A DNA stretch of 64,000 bases, taken from positions 82,401-146,400 of the forward strand of contig JAGYOG010000002.1 in assembly GCA_018399495.1 (NCBI GenBank), given 5' to 3'. The position numbers and the translations under genes are program-made. The notes under the pieces are model-generated. The model was not told the DNA's origin. It ran no database searches and saw nothing but the letters and a program-made list of their open reading frames with translations. This document shows positions 8,456-17,463 of the stretch, one piece after another. Source of the stretch: Sphaerochaeta sp. (GTDB taxonomy: Bacteria > Spirochaetota > Spirochaetia > Sphaerochaetales > Sphaerochaetaceae). Every line of letters begins with the position of its first letter. Positions within the stretch are counted from its first letter, which is position 1.

Positions 8456-8573
8456 GATGACGTCGATTTGTCAGCCTCCCGGCTTGCGGGCGTCAATAAA
8501 GAAACTTGCTAAAAGGGGAGCGTATCAATCCAAATGAGTTGAGTTCCCCCTTCCGCAGTTCCATAAGGAAGGG
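8456..8573 (+). promoter_or_regulatory. SAM-II/SAM-V-type riboswitch with ribosome-site-sequestering platform
   Basis: Stem P1 is GACGTC (8459-8464) pairing with GGCGTC (8489-8494). It is followed inside the loop by GATTT (8465-8469), and after the 3' strand by AATAAAG (8495-8501) and GCTAAAAGGGG (8508-8518). GATTT, ATAAA and GCTAAAARGG are the conserved SAM-II core elements, in the right order. The loop is longer than the standard one. Downstream, CCCTTCC (8548-8554) can pair with GGAAGGG (8567-8573), the metK ribosome site. GGGGA (8515-8519) can instead pair with TCCCC (8545-8549). This suits translation being switched off when SAM is bound. Confidence 0.8.
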
Positions 8574-8579
8574 TGTAGT

Positions 8580-9725
8580 ATGTTAACACACGGTTCACAC
8601 ATTTTCACTTCAGAATCAGTCAGTGAGGGACATCCGGACAAGGTCTGCGATCAGATTTCTGATGCCGTTTTGGATGCCTGTCTTGCCCAGGACCCACAAA
8701 GCAGGGTTGCTTGTGAAGTTTTTGCAACTACCAACAGGGTCGTGGTGGGAGGAGAACTCTCCACCAAGGCAACAATCGACATCGAACAGATTGTCCGATC
8801 CACAGTAAAAGAAATTGGATATACTGACGAGGGATGCGGATTTGACTACCGCACACTTAAGGTTCTCAATTTCACCACCACCCAATCAGCAGATATTTCC
8901 ATGGGTGTGACTGCTGAAACATCTCTGTACGGCCAACAGGGTGCAGGGGACCAAGGTATGATGTTCGGATATGCCTGCAATGAAACAGAAAATCTCATGC
9001 CAGCTCCAATCTATTGGGCACATCAACTTCTGGAAAGGGCAAGCAAGCTGAGAAAAAGCGGAGAAGCCCCCTTTTTGAGACCCGATGCAAAGAGTCAGGT
9101 CTCCTTGCTGTACAAAGATGGCAAACCGGTTCATATTGACTCGGTGGTCATCAGTCACCAGCATACAGAACAGGCCCGTCGTGACACATTAATCCCTTAC
9201 CTCACCGAGCAGGTCATTGAAACAGTTCTTGGCCCTACTGGTCTGCTGAATGAGAAGACTAAATTGTACATCAACCCAACAGGAAGATTTGTTACAGGAG
9301 GTCCTGCAGGGGACACCGGACTGACTGGCCGCAAGATCATCGTAGATACCTACGGTGGCATAGGTCGCCATGGAGGAGGAGCCTTCAGTGGAAAAGATCC
9401 CTCCAAAGTTGACCGTAGCGGTGCCTATATGGCTCGCTATGTTGCAAAAAATCTGGTAGCAAATGGTTTGTGTACAACTTGTGAGGTCCAACTCTCCTAT
9501 GCAATCGGGGTTCCCTATCCCATCTCCATCTATGTCGATACCTTCGGCACCGGAGTAGAGGACGATGAGCAGTTGGAAAAGCTGGTACGAGAAAAGTTCG
9601 ACCTCACTCCTTCAGGCATCATAACGACATTGGATTTGAAACGGCCAATCTACCAGAAAACCATGAACTATGGACACTTTGGCAAGAGCGACCTTCCTTG
9701 GGAACAGATCATTTCACTCGCTTGA
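8580..9725 (+). CDS. metK: S-adenosylmethionine synthetase
   Basis: Makes S-adenosylmethionine from methionine and ATP; cytoplasmic tetramer. 381 residues, normal length. It opens with [25 protein letters not shown] (quoted in part; the HPDK motif binds ATP), and contains [12 protein letters not shown] and the [19 protein letters not shown] phosphate loop. The start ATG at 8580 follows GGAAGGG, which is part of the upstream riboswitch hairpin, so the gene is probably repressed by its own product. Its last 17 bases overlap the end of nrdG on the opposite strand. Confidence 0.98.
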   Translation: MLTHGSHIFTSESVSEGHPDKVCDQISDAVLDACLAQDPQSRVACEVFATTNRVVVGGELSTKATIDIEQIVRSTVKEIGYTDEGCGFDYRTLKVLNFTTTQSADISMGVTAETSLYGQQGAGDQGMMFGYACNETENLMPAPIYWAHQLLERASKLRKSGEAPFLRPDAKSQVSLLYKDGKPVHIDSVVISHQHTEQARRDTLIPYLTEQVIETVLGPTGLLNEKTKLYINPTGRFVTGGPAGDTGLTGRKIIVDTYGGIGRHGGGAFSGKDPSKVDRSGAYMARYVAKNLVANGLCTTCEVQLSYAIGVPYPISIYVDTFGTGVEDDEQLEKLVREKFDLTPSGIITTLDLKRPIYQKTMNYGHFGKSDLPWEQIISLA

Positions 9726-10416
9726 GATTCGGCTGCAAGAGGATCAACTTCTCTTGCAAGCCAATAACCTCCCGCTCACTGAGAGCGGGCAGGCCTACCC
9801 TCTCTCCATCCTTCTGCTTATACTCCTTCGGTGTACGATAGAAATTAAGTACCCAGCGGTTTACTTCCGGTAGCATGGTAGCAATCTCCAGCAAATCCTC
9901 TTCCATTAAGGTTGGGGCCAAGGTGGTTCTCACCTCCCAGCGAAAGGCCAGGTGTGTCTCTTGATACTCCTGGAGAAGCGACACACATCGTTGTACATTT
10001 GCTGGATCGGCTCCCTTTCCTGCTATTTCGCGATACCTAGCCCACGGCGCTTTCACATCCAAGGCTACATAGTCGAGCAGGCCTGCATTTAACAATTCCA
10101 AAAGCACCTTAGGCCTACTCCCATTGGTATCAAGTTTTGCCAAAAAGCCCAGCTTTTTTGCCAAGACAAAATACTGAGGAAGACTGGCATGCAAGGTAGG
10201 CTCCCCTCCACTGATGACCACTGCTTGCAGGAATCCCTCCCGTTTCTTTAAGAAACTTTCTATCTCTTGATAGCCTATATTACCCTTCTTATATGTAATC
10301 AAAGCACGATTATGGCAATAGAAGCAGTCATAATTACATCCTTGGGTAAACAAGACACAGCTCAACATTCCTGAATAATCCAAAAATGAAGAGCCTTCAA
10401 TACCACTTATGATCAT
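9709..10416 (-). CDS. nrdG: Anaerobic ribonucleotide reductase activase (radical SAM)
   Basis: Radical-SAM enzyme that installs the glycyl radical on NrdD. 235 residues. The cluster-binding motif [10 protein letters not shown] has the CxxxCxxC pattern, followed by the GGEPTLH SAM-binding segment. The ATG at 10414-10416 overlaps the nrdD stop (ATGA), showing translational coupling. A longer frame up to 10515 only adds residues inside nrdD and is rejected. It shares the NrdR and cobalamin-riboswitch control of nrdD. Confidence 0.95.
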   Translation of the reverse strand: MIISGIEGSSFLDYSGMLSCVLFTQGCNYDCFYCHNRALITYKKGNIGYQEIESFLKKREGFLQAVVISGGEPTLHASLPQYFVLAKKLGFLAKLDTNGSRPKVLLELLNAGLLDYVALDVKAPWARYREIAGKGADPANVQRCVSLLQEYQETHLAFRWEVRTTLAPTLMEEDLLEIATMLPEVNRWVLNFYRTPKEYKQKDGERVGLPALSEREVIGLQEKLILLQPNLKRVK

Positions 10417-12488
10417 GATACTTTCACCGTATATGACTTTCTCTGGCGATGCTCCTCTTGCTTTCCAGGATGAAAGTCCTCCTTGGGTCTGAGGTAGCCA
10501 ACCACCCGGGTCCATACCTCAGTCTTTTCCCCACAATAAGGGCAATACTCAACCTCGCCATCGAGATATCCATGGTTCTTGCAGGTAGAGAAGGTTGGGG
10601 TAAGGGAGACATAGGGAAGTTTGTAACGGGTACATACATTCCTTACCAACTGCTTGGCAAGCTTTGGGTCCTCTATTCTCTGGGCAAGATAGAGGTGTAG
10701 GACCGTACCTCCAGTGTATTGGCACTGCAGTTCATCCTGCTTCTCAAGTGTCTCAAAGAGGTCGTCTGTATACCCTACCGGAAGCTGGGAGGAGTTGGTG
10801 TAATATGCAACCTCTTCGCCGGCGGTGATGATATCACTATATGATTTCTTGTCGAGATTTGCCAACCGATAGCTCGCTCCCTCGGCGGGGGTCGCTTCAA
10901 GATTGTAAAAGTTTCCTGTCTCATTCTGGAAACCTTGGATACTTTCACGCAAGACGGAAAGTACCTGAAGGGCAAACGACTGTCCTTTCTCGGTTGTTAG
11001 GGATCCTTCCTTACCGAATAGATTGAGGCACGCTTCTTCCATACCTACGATACCGATGGTACTGAAGTGGTTTGCCCAGTAGCGTCCATTACGCTGCTTT
11101 ACAGCTTCCAAGGAGAATTGACTGAACGGATATATTCCACGCTCAGTTTGTTTCTCGATAACATTCCGCTTGATCTCAAGGCTCTCCTTTGCAAGCTTGG
11201 AAAGATCTTTAAGAACAGTGATGAATATATTCTCATCTTGGCTCTCATAAGCAAGACGGGGAAGGTTCAGTGTTACCACACCGATCGAACCGGTAAGAGG
11301 ATTGGAACCAAAAAGCCCACCACCTCGCTTCTTGAGCCCAGAGGTATCGAGTCTGAGTCGGCAGCACATTGATAGCGCATCCTCAGGGGAGAGATCACTG
11401 TTCACATAATTGGAAAAGTAGGGAATCCCATATTTTGCCGTCATTGCAAAAATGGAGTCCACAACGTTTGATTCCCATGGAAACTGTTTGGTAACATTGT
11501 AGGTAGGAATAGGAAACGTGAAGACCCTTCCTGAAGCATCCCCTTCCTCCATAACCTCACAGAAGGCAAAGTTGATCAAATTCATCTCATCCTGAAACTC
11601 TCCATAAGTCTCTTCTTGTGCGACCCCTCCACGGATGACCGAAACATCCTGCAAATTAGAAGGAACGGTGATATCAAAAGTAAGATTGGAGAAGGGACAC
11701 TGAAAACCTACACGAGTCGGGACATTGAGGTTAAAAATGAACTCCTGCATCGCTTGCTTGACCTCACGGAAGGTAAGTCCATCATATCTGATGAAAGGAG
11801 CACAATAGGTGTCAAAGGAAGACCAGGCCTGGGCTCCTGCACACTCACCTTGGAAGGTGAAGGTTGCATTCACCACCTGTCCCAATAAGGCTCTAAAATG
11901 TTTTGCCGGCTTACTGGAAACTTTCCCGTCAACTCCTCCAAATCCTGAGGTAAGAAGCTGGTGAAGGTCCCATCCACAACAGTAAGGTCCAAAAAAACCA
12001 AGGTCATGAAGATGCAATGACCCAATCTGGTGGGCATTACGGATAGCTTCCGGATAGATTTCATGCAACCAGTACTGCTCGGTAAACCGTTCTCGAATGT
12101 AATTGTTCATACCGTTGACCGATCGACGGGTATTGGCATTCTCCTTGACTCTCCAGGTTGTATCATCAAGATACGCACTGAACATCTCGTTTGTTGCCTT
12201 GACTAGAGCCTTACCCTCTCTCACCCGTTCCCTTCCCTTACGGTACAGGATGTAGGCTTTCGCGGTTGCTTGGTATGCCATTTCCATCAGGGATTCTTCG
12301 ACAAGATCCTGGATGTGCTCCACCTCAACCCTTTTCATTTCCTTGGTCTTGGACAAAACGAGCGTAGCTACCTTTTCGGCATCTACGTTTTGTCCTGCAA
12401 CATTTGCTGCTTTTTCGATTGCATCAATGATTTTCTGAATCTCGCAGAGAACCACCTGCCCGTCTCGTTTGACCACTTGCTGTTGCAT
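10413..12488 (-). CDS. nrdD: Anaerobic (class III) ribonucleoside-triphosphate reductase
   Basis: Oxygen-sensitive glycyl-radical enzyme that reduces ribonucleotides for DNA synthesis in anaerobic cells. 691 residues. An N-terminal ATP-cone (VVKRDGQVVLCEIQKI to about residue 95) is followed by the catalytic barrel and a C-terminal zinc site (CKNHGYLDGEVEYCPYC). The glycyl-radical motif appears as TRVVGYLRP near the end. The start follows AGGAGG. Upstream are a cobalamin riboswitch, an NrdR box pair and a promoter, so expression should fall when B12 is plentiful, as expected if a B12-dependent class II reductase exists elsewhere in the genome. Confidence 0.97.
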   Translation of the reverse strand: MQQQVVKRDGQVVLCEIQKIIDAIEKAANVAGQNVDAEKVATLVLSKTKEMKRVEVEHIQDLVEESLMEMAYQATAKAYILYRKGRERVREGKALVKATNEMFSAYLDDTTWRVKENANTRRSVNGMNNYIRERFTEQYWLHEIYPEAIRNAHQIGSLHLHDLGFFGPYCCGWDLHQLLTSGFGGVDGKVSSKPAKHFRALLGQVVNATFTFQGECAGAQAWSSFDTYCAPFIRYDGLTFREVKQAMQEFIFNLNVPTRVGFQCPFSNLTFDITVPSNLQDVSVIRGGVAQEETYGEFQDEMNLINFAFCEVMEEGDASGRVFTFPIPTYNVTKQFPWESNVVDSIFAMTAKYGIPYFSNYVNSDLSPEDALSMCCRLRLDTSGLKKRGGGLFGSNPLTGSIGVVTLNLPRLAYESQDENIFITVLKDLSKLAKESLEIKRNVIEKQTERGIYPFSQFSLEAVKQRNGRYWANHFSTIGIVGMEEACLNLFGKEGSLTTEKGQSFALQVLSVLRESIQGFQNETGNFYNLEATPAEGASYRLANLDKKSYSDIITAGEEVAYYTNSSQLPVGYTDDLFETLEKQDELQCQYTGGTVLHLYLAQRIEDPKLAKQLVRNVCTRYKLPYVSLTPTFSTCKNHGYLDGEVEYCPYCGEKTEVWTRVVGYLRPKEDFHPGKQEEHRQRKSYTVKVS

Positions 12489-12537
12489 GGTTTCCTCCTA
12501 GCGGAGACAAGACGTATAAAAGGGGTGGTGCTCTGAG

Positions 12538-12706
12538 GCACACGCCTTATGTCATGCTCCGTGACGGCGTGTCTGTACAGGCAAGGTCTTCTGGCTTAGG
12601 TTCTACATCCCAGGCTCCTTCCCAGATTTCTCCAGTGGATCTTACCCGAAACTCCCCATCACAGCGGCGGGACCGCGTGGGCTTCTACACCCAACTTCCC
12701 TTTTCC
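12538..12706 (-). promoter_or_regulatory. Cobalamin (B12) riboswitch of nrdDG
   Basis: Read on the minus strand it shows, in order: a GGGAAGTTGGGTG / GAAGCCC segment, CCCGCCGCTGTGATGGGGAG, GATCCACTGGAG, CTGGGAAGG, and a B12 box AAGCCAGAAGACCTTGCC (about 12580-12599). After the aptamer, ACACGCC (12540-12546) and GGCGTGT (12566-12572) form a hairpin just before the nrdD ribosome site. There is no U-run, so control is probably at translation. Confidence 0.93.
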
Positions 12707-12711
12707 TATAC

Positions 12712-12758
12712 ACACAATATATAGTGTTTTGTGCCATACGGCACACTAGCAACAGTAG
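12712..12758 (-). promoter_or_regulatory. Pair of NrdR boxes upstream of nrdDG
   Basis: ACACAATATATAGTGT at 12712-12727 is a perfect match to the NrdR consensus. A degenerate copy, ACACTAGCAACAGTAG at 12743-12758, starts exactly 31 bases away, the usual three-turn spacing. The degenerate box covers the predicted -10 element, as expected for repression. Confidence 0.85.
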
Positions 12759-12780
12759 GTCTGTTTTAAATATTTGTCAA
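12752..12780 (-). promoter_or_regulatory. Predicted promoter of nrdDG
   Basis: On the minus strand TTGACA (12775-12780), a 17-base spacer, then TACTGT (12752-12757). The -35 is perfect and the -10 weak. Transcription would begin before the riboswitch, and the -10 lies within the NrdR site. Confidence 0.55.
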
Positions 12781-12784
12781 GCAA

Positions 12785-12814
12785 ATAAAACCGGGAACCG
12801 TTTTTGGCTCCCGC
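12785..12814 (-). terminator. Rho-independent terminator after jag
   Basis: On the minus strand CGGGAGCC, loop AAAAA, then CGGTTCCCG, followed by TTTTATTT. It separates the jag end of the origin operon from the nrdDG promoter. Confidence 0.8.
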
Positions 12815-12821
12815 TTTCATG

Positions 12822-13499
12822 TTAGTTTCTCTCGTTAGAGATTCGAATTTGTTTGTACAGTCCGTCTCCCTCACTCTTGGTCTCTACCCCACCAAAATCA
12901 TTGAGTGCAGTATGGACAAGCCTTCTCTCGTACGGATTCATCGGCTCAAGCAACTTGCTTCTTCCGCTTTTCCTAACCTGTTCAGCTGACTTAAAAGCCA
13001 TTCTAATCAGTTGCTCCTCATGCCGCATGCGGTAGTTCTCACTATCGACAATGACCTTCATGTCAGGATCAAGTTGCCCAGCATAGACATTGGCAATAAG
13101 CTGGATGGCATCAAGGTTCTTACCTTTGCGACCGATAATGATATTTGAGTTATCACTCTCAATATTCAGCCCAAGCTTGCGTTCCTTCCTAAACCCGATG
13201 GATACTCTGCCTTCATAGCCCATCTTGTCCAAGACCGTCGCTACAAACGTCAGCAACTTATCCTCAAGTTCACTATTGATAGGCTGTTTAAGCTCTTTTT
13301 CATCATCTTCAAACGTATCCGGCTCCAAGTTGCTTCCATCATCAAAATGAATCCTAATCTTTACGTTACTTTTTTTGAACAGTCCTTTTTTGACCGGTTC
13401 AACAATTTCCACATCGAAATCTTCACGTTCAATATGCAGTTCTTCGATTGCTTTTGCAATAGCTTCCTGCTCGGTACGTCCTTCGAATTCTTTCATCAT
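12822..13499 (-). CDS. jag: Jag/KhpB (SpoIIIJ-associated) RNA-binding protein
   Basis: 225-residue RNA-binding protein. Jag_N domain at the start (KEFEGRTEQEAIAKAIEEL, then VKKGLFKK), a KH domain with the loop IGRKGKNLDAIQLIANVYA, and a C-terminal R3H domain (MNPYERRLVHTALNDFGG). The family is linked to cell division and envelope homeostasis and is nearly always next to yidC, as here. Two adjacent ATGs (13499 and 13496) are possible starts after GGAG. Last gene of the rpmH-rnpA-yidC-jag unit, closed by a terminator. Confidence 0.95.
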   Translation of the reverse strand: MMKEFEGRTEQEAIAKAIEELHIEREDFDVEIVEPVKKGLFKKSNVKIRIHFDDGSNLEPDTFEDDEKELKQPINSELEDKLLTFVATVLDKMGYEGRVSIGFRKERKLGLNIESDNSNIIIGRKGKNLDAIQLIANVYAGQLDPDMKVIVDSENYRMRHEEQLIRMAFKSAEQVRKSGRSKLLEPMNPYERRLVHTALNDFGGVETKSEGDGLYKQIRISNERN

Positions 13500-13512
13500 A
13501 TATTACTCCGTT

Positions 13513-13529
13513 CGGGGGAAGCTCCCCCG
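13513..13529 (-). other. GC-rich hairpin between yidC and jag
   Basis: CGGGGGA (13513-13519), loop AGC, TCCCCCG (13523-13529). No U-run follows, so it is more likely an mRNA processing or stability element, or an attenuator, than a full terminator. It lies immediately before the jag ribosome site. Confidence 0.5.
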
Positions 13530-13540
13530 CAGTTGAATTT

Positions 13541-15361
13541 CTATTTACGTTTTTTTCCCTTTGGTCCTGGGAATTGTTGTAATGTGTTCTGTTCTTCACT
13601 TGCTTCACGCTGTTTCTTTTTATTGGTATGCAGTTGCTGGAGAATAGAAAGTGCATTCATTACCGACCAATAGAGAATCAAACCAGACGGAGCATTGTAC
13701 AGCACAAAGAAGAACATCAGCGGCATTCCATAGGTCATGAATTTCATCATGCTCTGCTGGCTCCCTGCAGTGGAAGAATTCTGCGTTATTTTCATTGAGA
13801 AAATCATACTTACCGTATAAAAAATAGGTAGCAAGTGCAGCTCATTGCCAAGGAACGGCAGGGAGAACGGCAAACTAGCAACCGTATCTGGCCGGCTTAA
13901 ATCAGGAATCCATCCCGGGATGAACATCGCCCCACGAAGCTCAAAGTGCTTGTTAAGTAATCCGTAGAAGGCTATAAGGATTGGGAACTGCAACAACATT
14001 GGAAGACATCCACCCATTGGGTTGATTTTCTCTTTCTTGTACAGAGTAGCCATCTCTTCGTTCTGCTTGGTTGGATTGTCGGCATACTTTTCCTTAATCT
14101 CCTGCATTTTCGGAGAGAGGGAGGCCATCTTAGCAGTAGACTCCATACCTTTCTTGGTAATCGGATATAGGATCAGCTTAAGAAGGAAGGTCAAGAGAAT
14201 GATGCCTATACCATAGTTCGGGATTACCCTGTAGAGCATGTTCAAGATGGTCTTTAGGATTGTCTCTAACCATCCAAGCCATGAACTACTGTCTAGTGCC
14301 GATTCAAGCTGTAAACCGGATACTCCAAAGCTATTATCGGAGGAATCATTGTAGATTACCATGTCACGTTTGAGCTGTGGACCAGCATAGAACCTGAAGG
14401 TATCTGTTTGCGCTGCGCTCTTGATGGTTGGCCTGCTCAGGTAGATGCTTGACTGAAGAGGAAGTCCTTCGTCTGAAACTTCACTCAGACTGACCATGTA
14501 GTTGGTAGCATCAGGAATTGCAATCATGGAGAAATACTTGCCAACAAGAGCAACCCATGAGAGGGGCTTTGTTGTTGAGTATGCACCATTGCTCAACTTG
14601 ACCTTATCCTTCTTTGAAGATCCATCTTCCTTGATGTAAAAACGACGATAGTTGTAGTTGTTGTCCAAGGAAGAGAAAGAAGGTCCTATCTGTGGCTCAA
14701 AAGCGAGTGTATAAGCGAAATTCTCAAATGATAGTGGAATGGCCTTGTTCTCGCTGTTTATGGTTTCTACATCAATTTTAAAAAGGTAATCCTCTTCACC
14801 AAACGTGTAAGTCTTGGTAATGGTAAATGGTGCTCCTGGAGTCTTCCCATCTTCCCCGAGAAGAGCAAATTCTTGAGAGAACTGCACTTTATTCCCAATA
14901 ATCTGATAGCGGAAACTTGCATCAATGGGATTGGTATTGTCATTACCTGCATACATCATGAAAGCATCATTGGATGTTGCATCCTTGAACAAGAGTTCGA
15001 CTGGCTCTCCTTCATCAAGGTGATCTTTCAGTTTGAATGAGGCAATAGATGCACCATTGGGATTGAATTCAATCAAGAAGTAGTTGGTTTCAAACGTAAA
15101 AGAATTACTGTTTCCTTCACTACCAACTGCAACCATTGAACCTGGTAGATTGCTGTCCCAAGCTATGTTGGCTAAAACCTGACTCGATTGAGCTGGCGCC
15201 AAATAGGAAGTCTCACCATCATTGGTACTTGTGGCTTCAACACGTTCAGTGGTCGGCACTACTTCAGGGGTGGCGGGTGCAAAGAAAGTGGCTTGGATGG
15301 TCATTCCGAGAGTAATAACCAATACGGATAAAACAATGGCTAGAATGGTATTTTTGTCCAT
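13541..15361 (-). CDS. yidC: Membrane protein insertase YidC
   Basis: Inserts and folds inner-membrane proteins, alone or with SecYEG. 606 residues with the gram-negative layout: an N-terminal membrane segment (ILAIVLSVLVITLGMTIQATFF), a large periplasmic beta-rich domain (about 60-350), then the conserved five-segment core with YRVIPNYGIGIILLTFLLK and MGGCLPMLLQFPILIAFY. The start follows AGGAGCAGAT. It lies 91 bases downstream of rnpA; no yidD gene is seen between them. Highly basic C-terminus (GPKGKKRK) may contact ribosomes. Confidence 0.97.
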   Translation of the reverse strand: MDKNTILAIVLSVLVITLGMTIQATFFAPATPEVVPTTERVEATSTNDGETSYLAPAQSSQVLANIAWDSNLPGSMVAVGSEGNSNSFTFETNYFLIEFNPNGASIASFKLKDHLDEGEPVELLFKDATSNDAFMMYAGNDNTNPIDASFRYQIIGNKVQFSQEFALLGEDGKTPGAPFTITKTYTFGEEDYLFKIDVETINSENKAIPLSFENFAYTLAFEPQIGPSFSSLDNNYNYRRFYIKEDGSSKKDKVKLSNGAYSTTKPLSWVALVGKYFSMIAIPDATNYMVSLSEVSDEGLPLQSSIYLSRPTIKSAAQTDTFRFYAGPQLKRDMVIYNDSSDNSFGVSGLQLESALDSSSWLGWLETILKTILNMLYRVIPNYGIGIILLTFLLKLILYPITKKGMESTAKMASLSPKMQEIKEKYADNPTKQNEEMATLYKKEKINPMGGCLPMLLQFPILIAFYGLLNKHFELRGAMFIPGWIPDLSRPDTVASLPFSLPFLGNELHLLPIFYTVSMIFSMKITQNSSTAGSQQSMMKFMTYGMPLMFFFVLYNAPSGLILYWSVMNALSILQQLHTNKKKQREASEEQNTLQQFPGPKGKKRK

Positions 15362-15452
15362 ATCTGCTCCTGATGGGGTAATGTGTAGAGAAGAAAATAA
15401 TCACAGGAAAGATAGGACAGAACAACAGAATGAGGAGTGTTATGAAAGCGCT

Positions 15453-15803
15453 TTAAGACTGGTTAAACACCCCAGCCTTGACGCAGAGAGAGAGTATTTG
15501 TTCCTTTTGGAATGCATGATCAAGAACCTTTCCTGGATAAACAACAAAAGCAAAATCGTAACCGGGGACCATCCTTGGTTTTTCTGTACGCCAAATTTCC
15601 TTGATTTGCCTACGGATTCTGTTTCTTTGGACAGCATTACCGTAATGACGGACCGGAATTACCACAATCCTATCAACATCTAGTTGGTTTTGACTTACAA
15701 TAAGTTTCAATCCACGGCAGGAATAGTACCTGCCGGTTTTGAAAATACAATCAATCTCCGGTTTACGTTTTACAATTTCTTTTTTAGAAAGGCTTCTTCT
15801 CAT
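15453..15803 (-). CDS. rnpA: Ribonuclease P protein component
   Basis: Protein subunit of RNase P, which trims tRNA 5' leaders. 116 residues starting [14 protein letters not shown]. It has the basic RNR signature [17 protein letters not shown]. The ATG at 15801-15803 lies 20 bases inside the 3' end of rpmH, in another frame. The same frame stays open further up through rpmH to a TTG at 15893, giving an alternative 30-residue leader; the short start matches the normal family N-terminus. Transcribed after rpmH and before yidC. Confidence 0.94.
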   Translation of the reverse strand: MRRSLSKKEIVKRKPEIDCIFKTGRYYSCRGLKLIVSQNQLDVDRIVVIPVRHYGNAVQRNRIRRQIKEIWRTEKPRMVPGYDFAFVVYPGKVLDHAFQKEQILSLCVKAGVFNQS

Positions 15804-15951
15804 CACACACAGACAGCTTATGTCTGCCTTTGGCTCTTCTCCGGGCCAAAACCAAGCGGCCGCCCTTTGTTGCCATACGAGCCCTAAAACCAAACTTTCT
15901 ATTCCTCTTCACTCTGCTGGGCTGGTAGGTTCTTTTTCCTTTGTAACTCAT
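15784..15951 (-). CDS. rpmH: Large ribosomal subunit protein bL34
   Basis: 55-residue basic ribosomal protein. It reads [20 protein letters not shown], then [23 protein letters not shown], matching bL34 nearly residue for residue, with a short N-terminal extension (MSYKG) and an 8-residue C-terminal tail (CDEKKPF). The tail codons overlap the rnpA start by 20 bases, coupling the two genes. First gene of the rpmH-rnpA-yidC-jag unit. Confidence 0.96.
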   Translation of the reverse strand: MSYKGKRTYQPSRVKRNRKFGFRARMATKGGRLVLARRRAKGRHKLSVCDEKKPF

Positions 15952-16061
15952 GAGATAATCTCCAATTTTTACATCGCTTTACGCGGATAGTTTCTACTTA
16001 ATTCAGAGGATACTCCCCCGAGTGGTGCAGTATATAGACTGCCTGTATTTACGTCAAGTAA

Positions 16062-16382
16062 CTAAGAGCTTATCATCTGAATGCTCTTAATGCCAAGGGA
16101 TGGATACTTCTTTGCAAGCAGAGAAAGAATTTTTTTTTGCTGCATCATTGTAATCTGTGCCCAGGAAGGATGGTCAGCTTTCAGAACCAACGTAGCATAC
16201 TTTATTTCTACAATTTTAACATGGGGATACAAGCGGTTTCCAATAATCTTTTGCCATTCAAATCCAACGGCAGCTTTTGGATTATCAGGGCGAATATCAA
16301 GTCTACGCAAAACATAATCCAATACAGTCTTTGCTTCTAGTGGCTCATCATCCTTGCAGAGTCTTGTTTTCTTATCCTTCAT
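16062..16382 (-). CDS. DciA-like DUF721 protein
   Basis: 106 residues beginning MKDKKTRLCKDDEP. It carries the DUF721 core: EWQKIIGNRLYPHVKIVEIKY (21 residues, abbreviated here by its ends EWQKI...IKY), then LVLKADHPSWAQITMMQQKKIL. DciA proteins load the replicative helicase in many bacteria that lack DnaC/DnaI. The start at 16380-16382 overlaps the recF stop by 11 bases. Its place directly after dnaA-dnaN-recF fits a replication role. A longer frame to 16430 runs inside recF and is not favoured. Confidence 0.85.
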   Translation of the reverse strand: MKDKKTRLCKDDEPLEAKTVLDYVLRRLDIRPDNPKAAVGFEWQKIIGNRLYPHVKIVEIKYATLVLKADHPSWAQITMMQQKKILSLLAKKYPSLGIKSIQMISS

Positions 16383-17463
16383 GGTTGATAAATCTTCCCT
16401 GTTCGACAGTATACACCAATGCGTTCTCATCTGCCAGAGAGAAGAAATAATGTTCTTCAGGCAAAAAAGTAAAGAAAGCCTGGCTATAAGATTGCATCAG
16501 TCTGAGAAATTGTGCTCGCCTTGTATGATCAAGCTCAAGGAGAACATCATCGACAAGTATCAAGGGTTTTTGTTTTGTTTTGTTTTCATAAAAAGCCATT
16601 TGCGCAGTACGAAAAATGAGGGAAGCAAGTCGTAATTGTCCGGTAGATCCCGTTTGTGAAAAATTTTGTGAACCTTCCATTACTTGAAATTTATCTCGAT
16701 GAATTCCGCTGGTTGTGGTCAACAGGTTTAAATCTCTGTCTCTTGTTTGTTCCAAGTAGTCAATTACCTCCTCCTTCGTTGCACAGGTACCCCAGGAGGG
16801 TTGGTATTCAATATGCACATTGATATCCTGACCCGAAACAGAACGATACATATCAGGAAAAATCTGGTCAAATTCAAATACAGCTCGTGTTCTTTCCTGT
16901 TGGATAGCAATGCCATAGGTGGCAAGTTGGATATCATAAACAGGAAGTAGCTCAAAATGTTGTTCCTTAATTGCCAAATTTCGTTGTCTCAAAACCAAGC
17001 GATACCGACGCATGTCATCAAAAAATAGTGGATTGTACATACTCATGATTTGGTCAAAGAATCTTCGTCGTTGTTCTGGTTCTCCCTTGATGAAAAAAAT
17101 ATCATCATGGCTGAACACAATACAGGGAATGTTATAAATTAATTCCTTTCTATCCCTGATTTCTCGTCCATCAAGCAGTACTGTTCTTTTTGCATCTTTG
17201 TATTCGAGAACGAGGGTGTGATATTGTTCATCATCTGTAACATATACCCCTTCAAGCTTGAAGTTTTTTTCCTTGTCTGTTGCAAGTTCCTTCAGCTGGT
17301 TTGTACGAAATGAAGAACCATAACAAAGCGTATATACTGCCTCAAGCAGGTTTGTTTTCCCCTGTCCATTCGGTCCAATGAGGAATACCTGCCGGTTGTC
17401 GACAGATATCTTATCACTTACAAGATTTCTAAATTGGTTAGTCCAAAGCTGGGTAAATTGCAT
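16372..17463 (-). CDS. recF: DNA replication and repair protein RecF
   Basis: SMC-like ATPase that helps load RecA at single-strand gaps. 363 residues. Walker A is GPNGQGKTNLLEA (about 32-44) and the signature region is SQTGSTGQLRLASLIFRTAQ, followed by Walker B LILVDDVLLELD. The ATG at 17461-17463 overlaps the dnaN stop (TGATG), indicating translational coupling. Order dnaA-dnaN-recF is the classical origin arrangement. Confidence 0.95.
   Translation of the reverse strand: MQFTQLWTNQFRNLVSDKISVDNRQVFLIGPNGQGKTNLLEAVYTLCYGSSFRTNQLKELATDKEKNFKLEGVYVTDDEQYHTLVLEYKDAKRTVLLDGREIRDRKELIYNIPCIVFSHDDIFFIKGEPEQRRRFFDQIMSMYNPLFFDDMRRYRLVLRQRNLAIKEQHFELLPVYDIQLATYGIAIQQERTRAVFEFDQIFPDMYRSVSGQDINVHIEYQPSWGTCATKEEVIDYLEQTRDRDLNLLTTTSGIHRDKFQVMEGSQNFSQTGSTGQLRLASLIFRTAQMAFYENKTKQKPLILVDDVLLELDHTRRAQFLRLMQSYSQAFFTFLPEEHYFFSLADENALVYTVEQGRFINHEG

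Noticed and set aside
15361..15453. yidD gene between rnpA and yidC
   Set aside because: Only 91 bases are available and no short conserved yidD sequence is seen.
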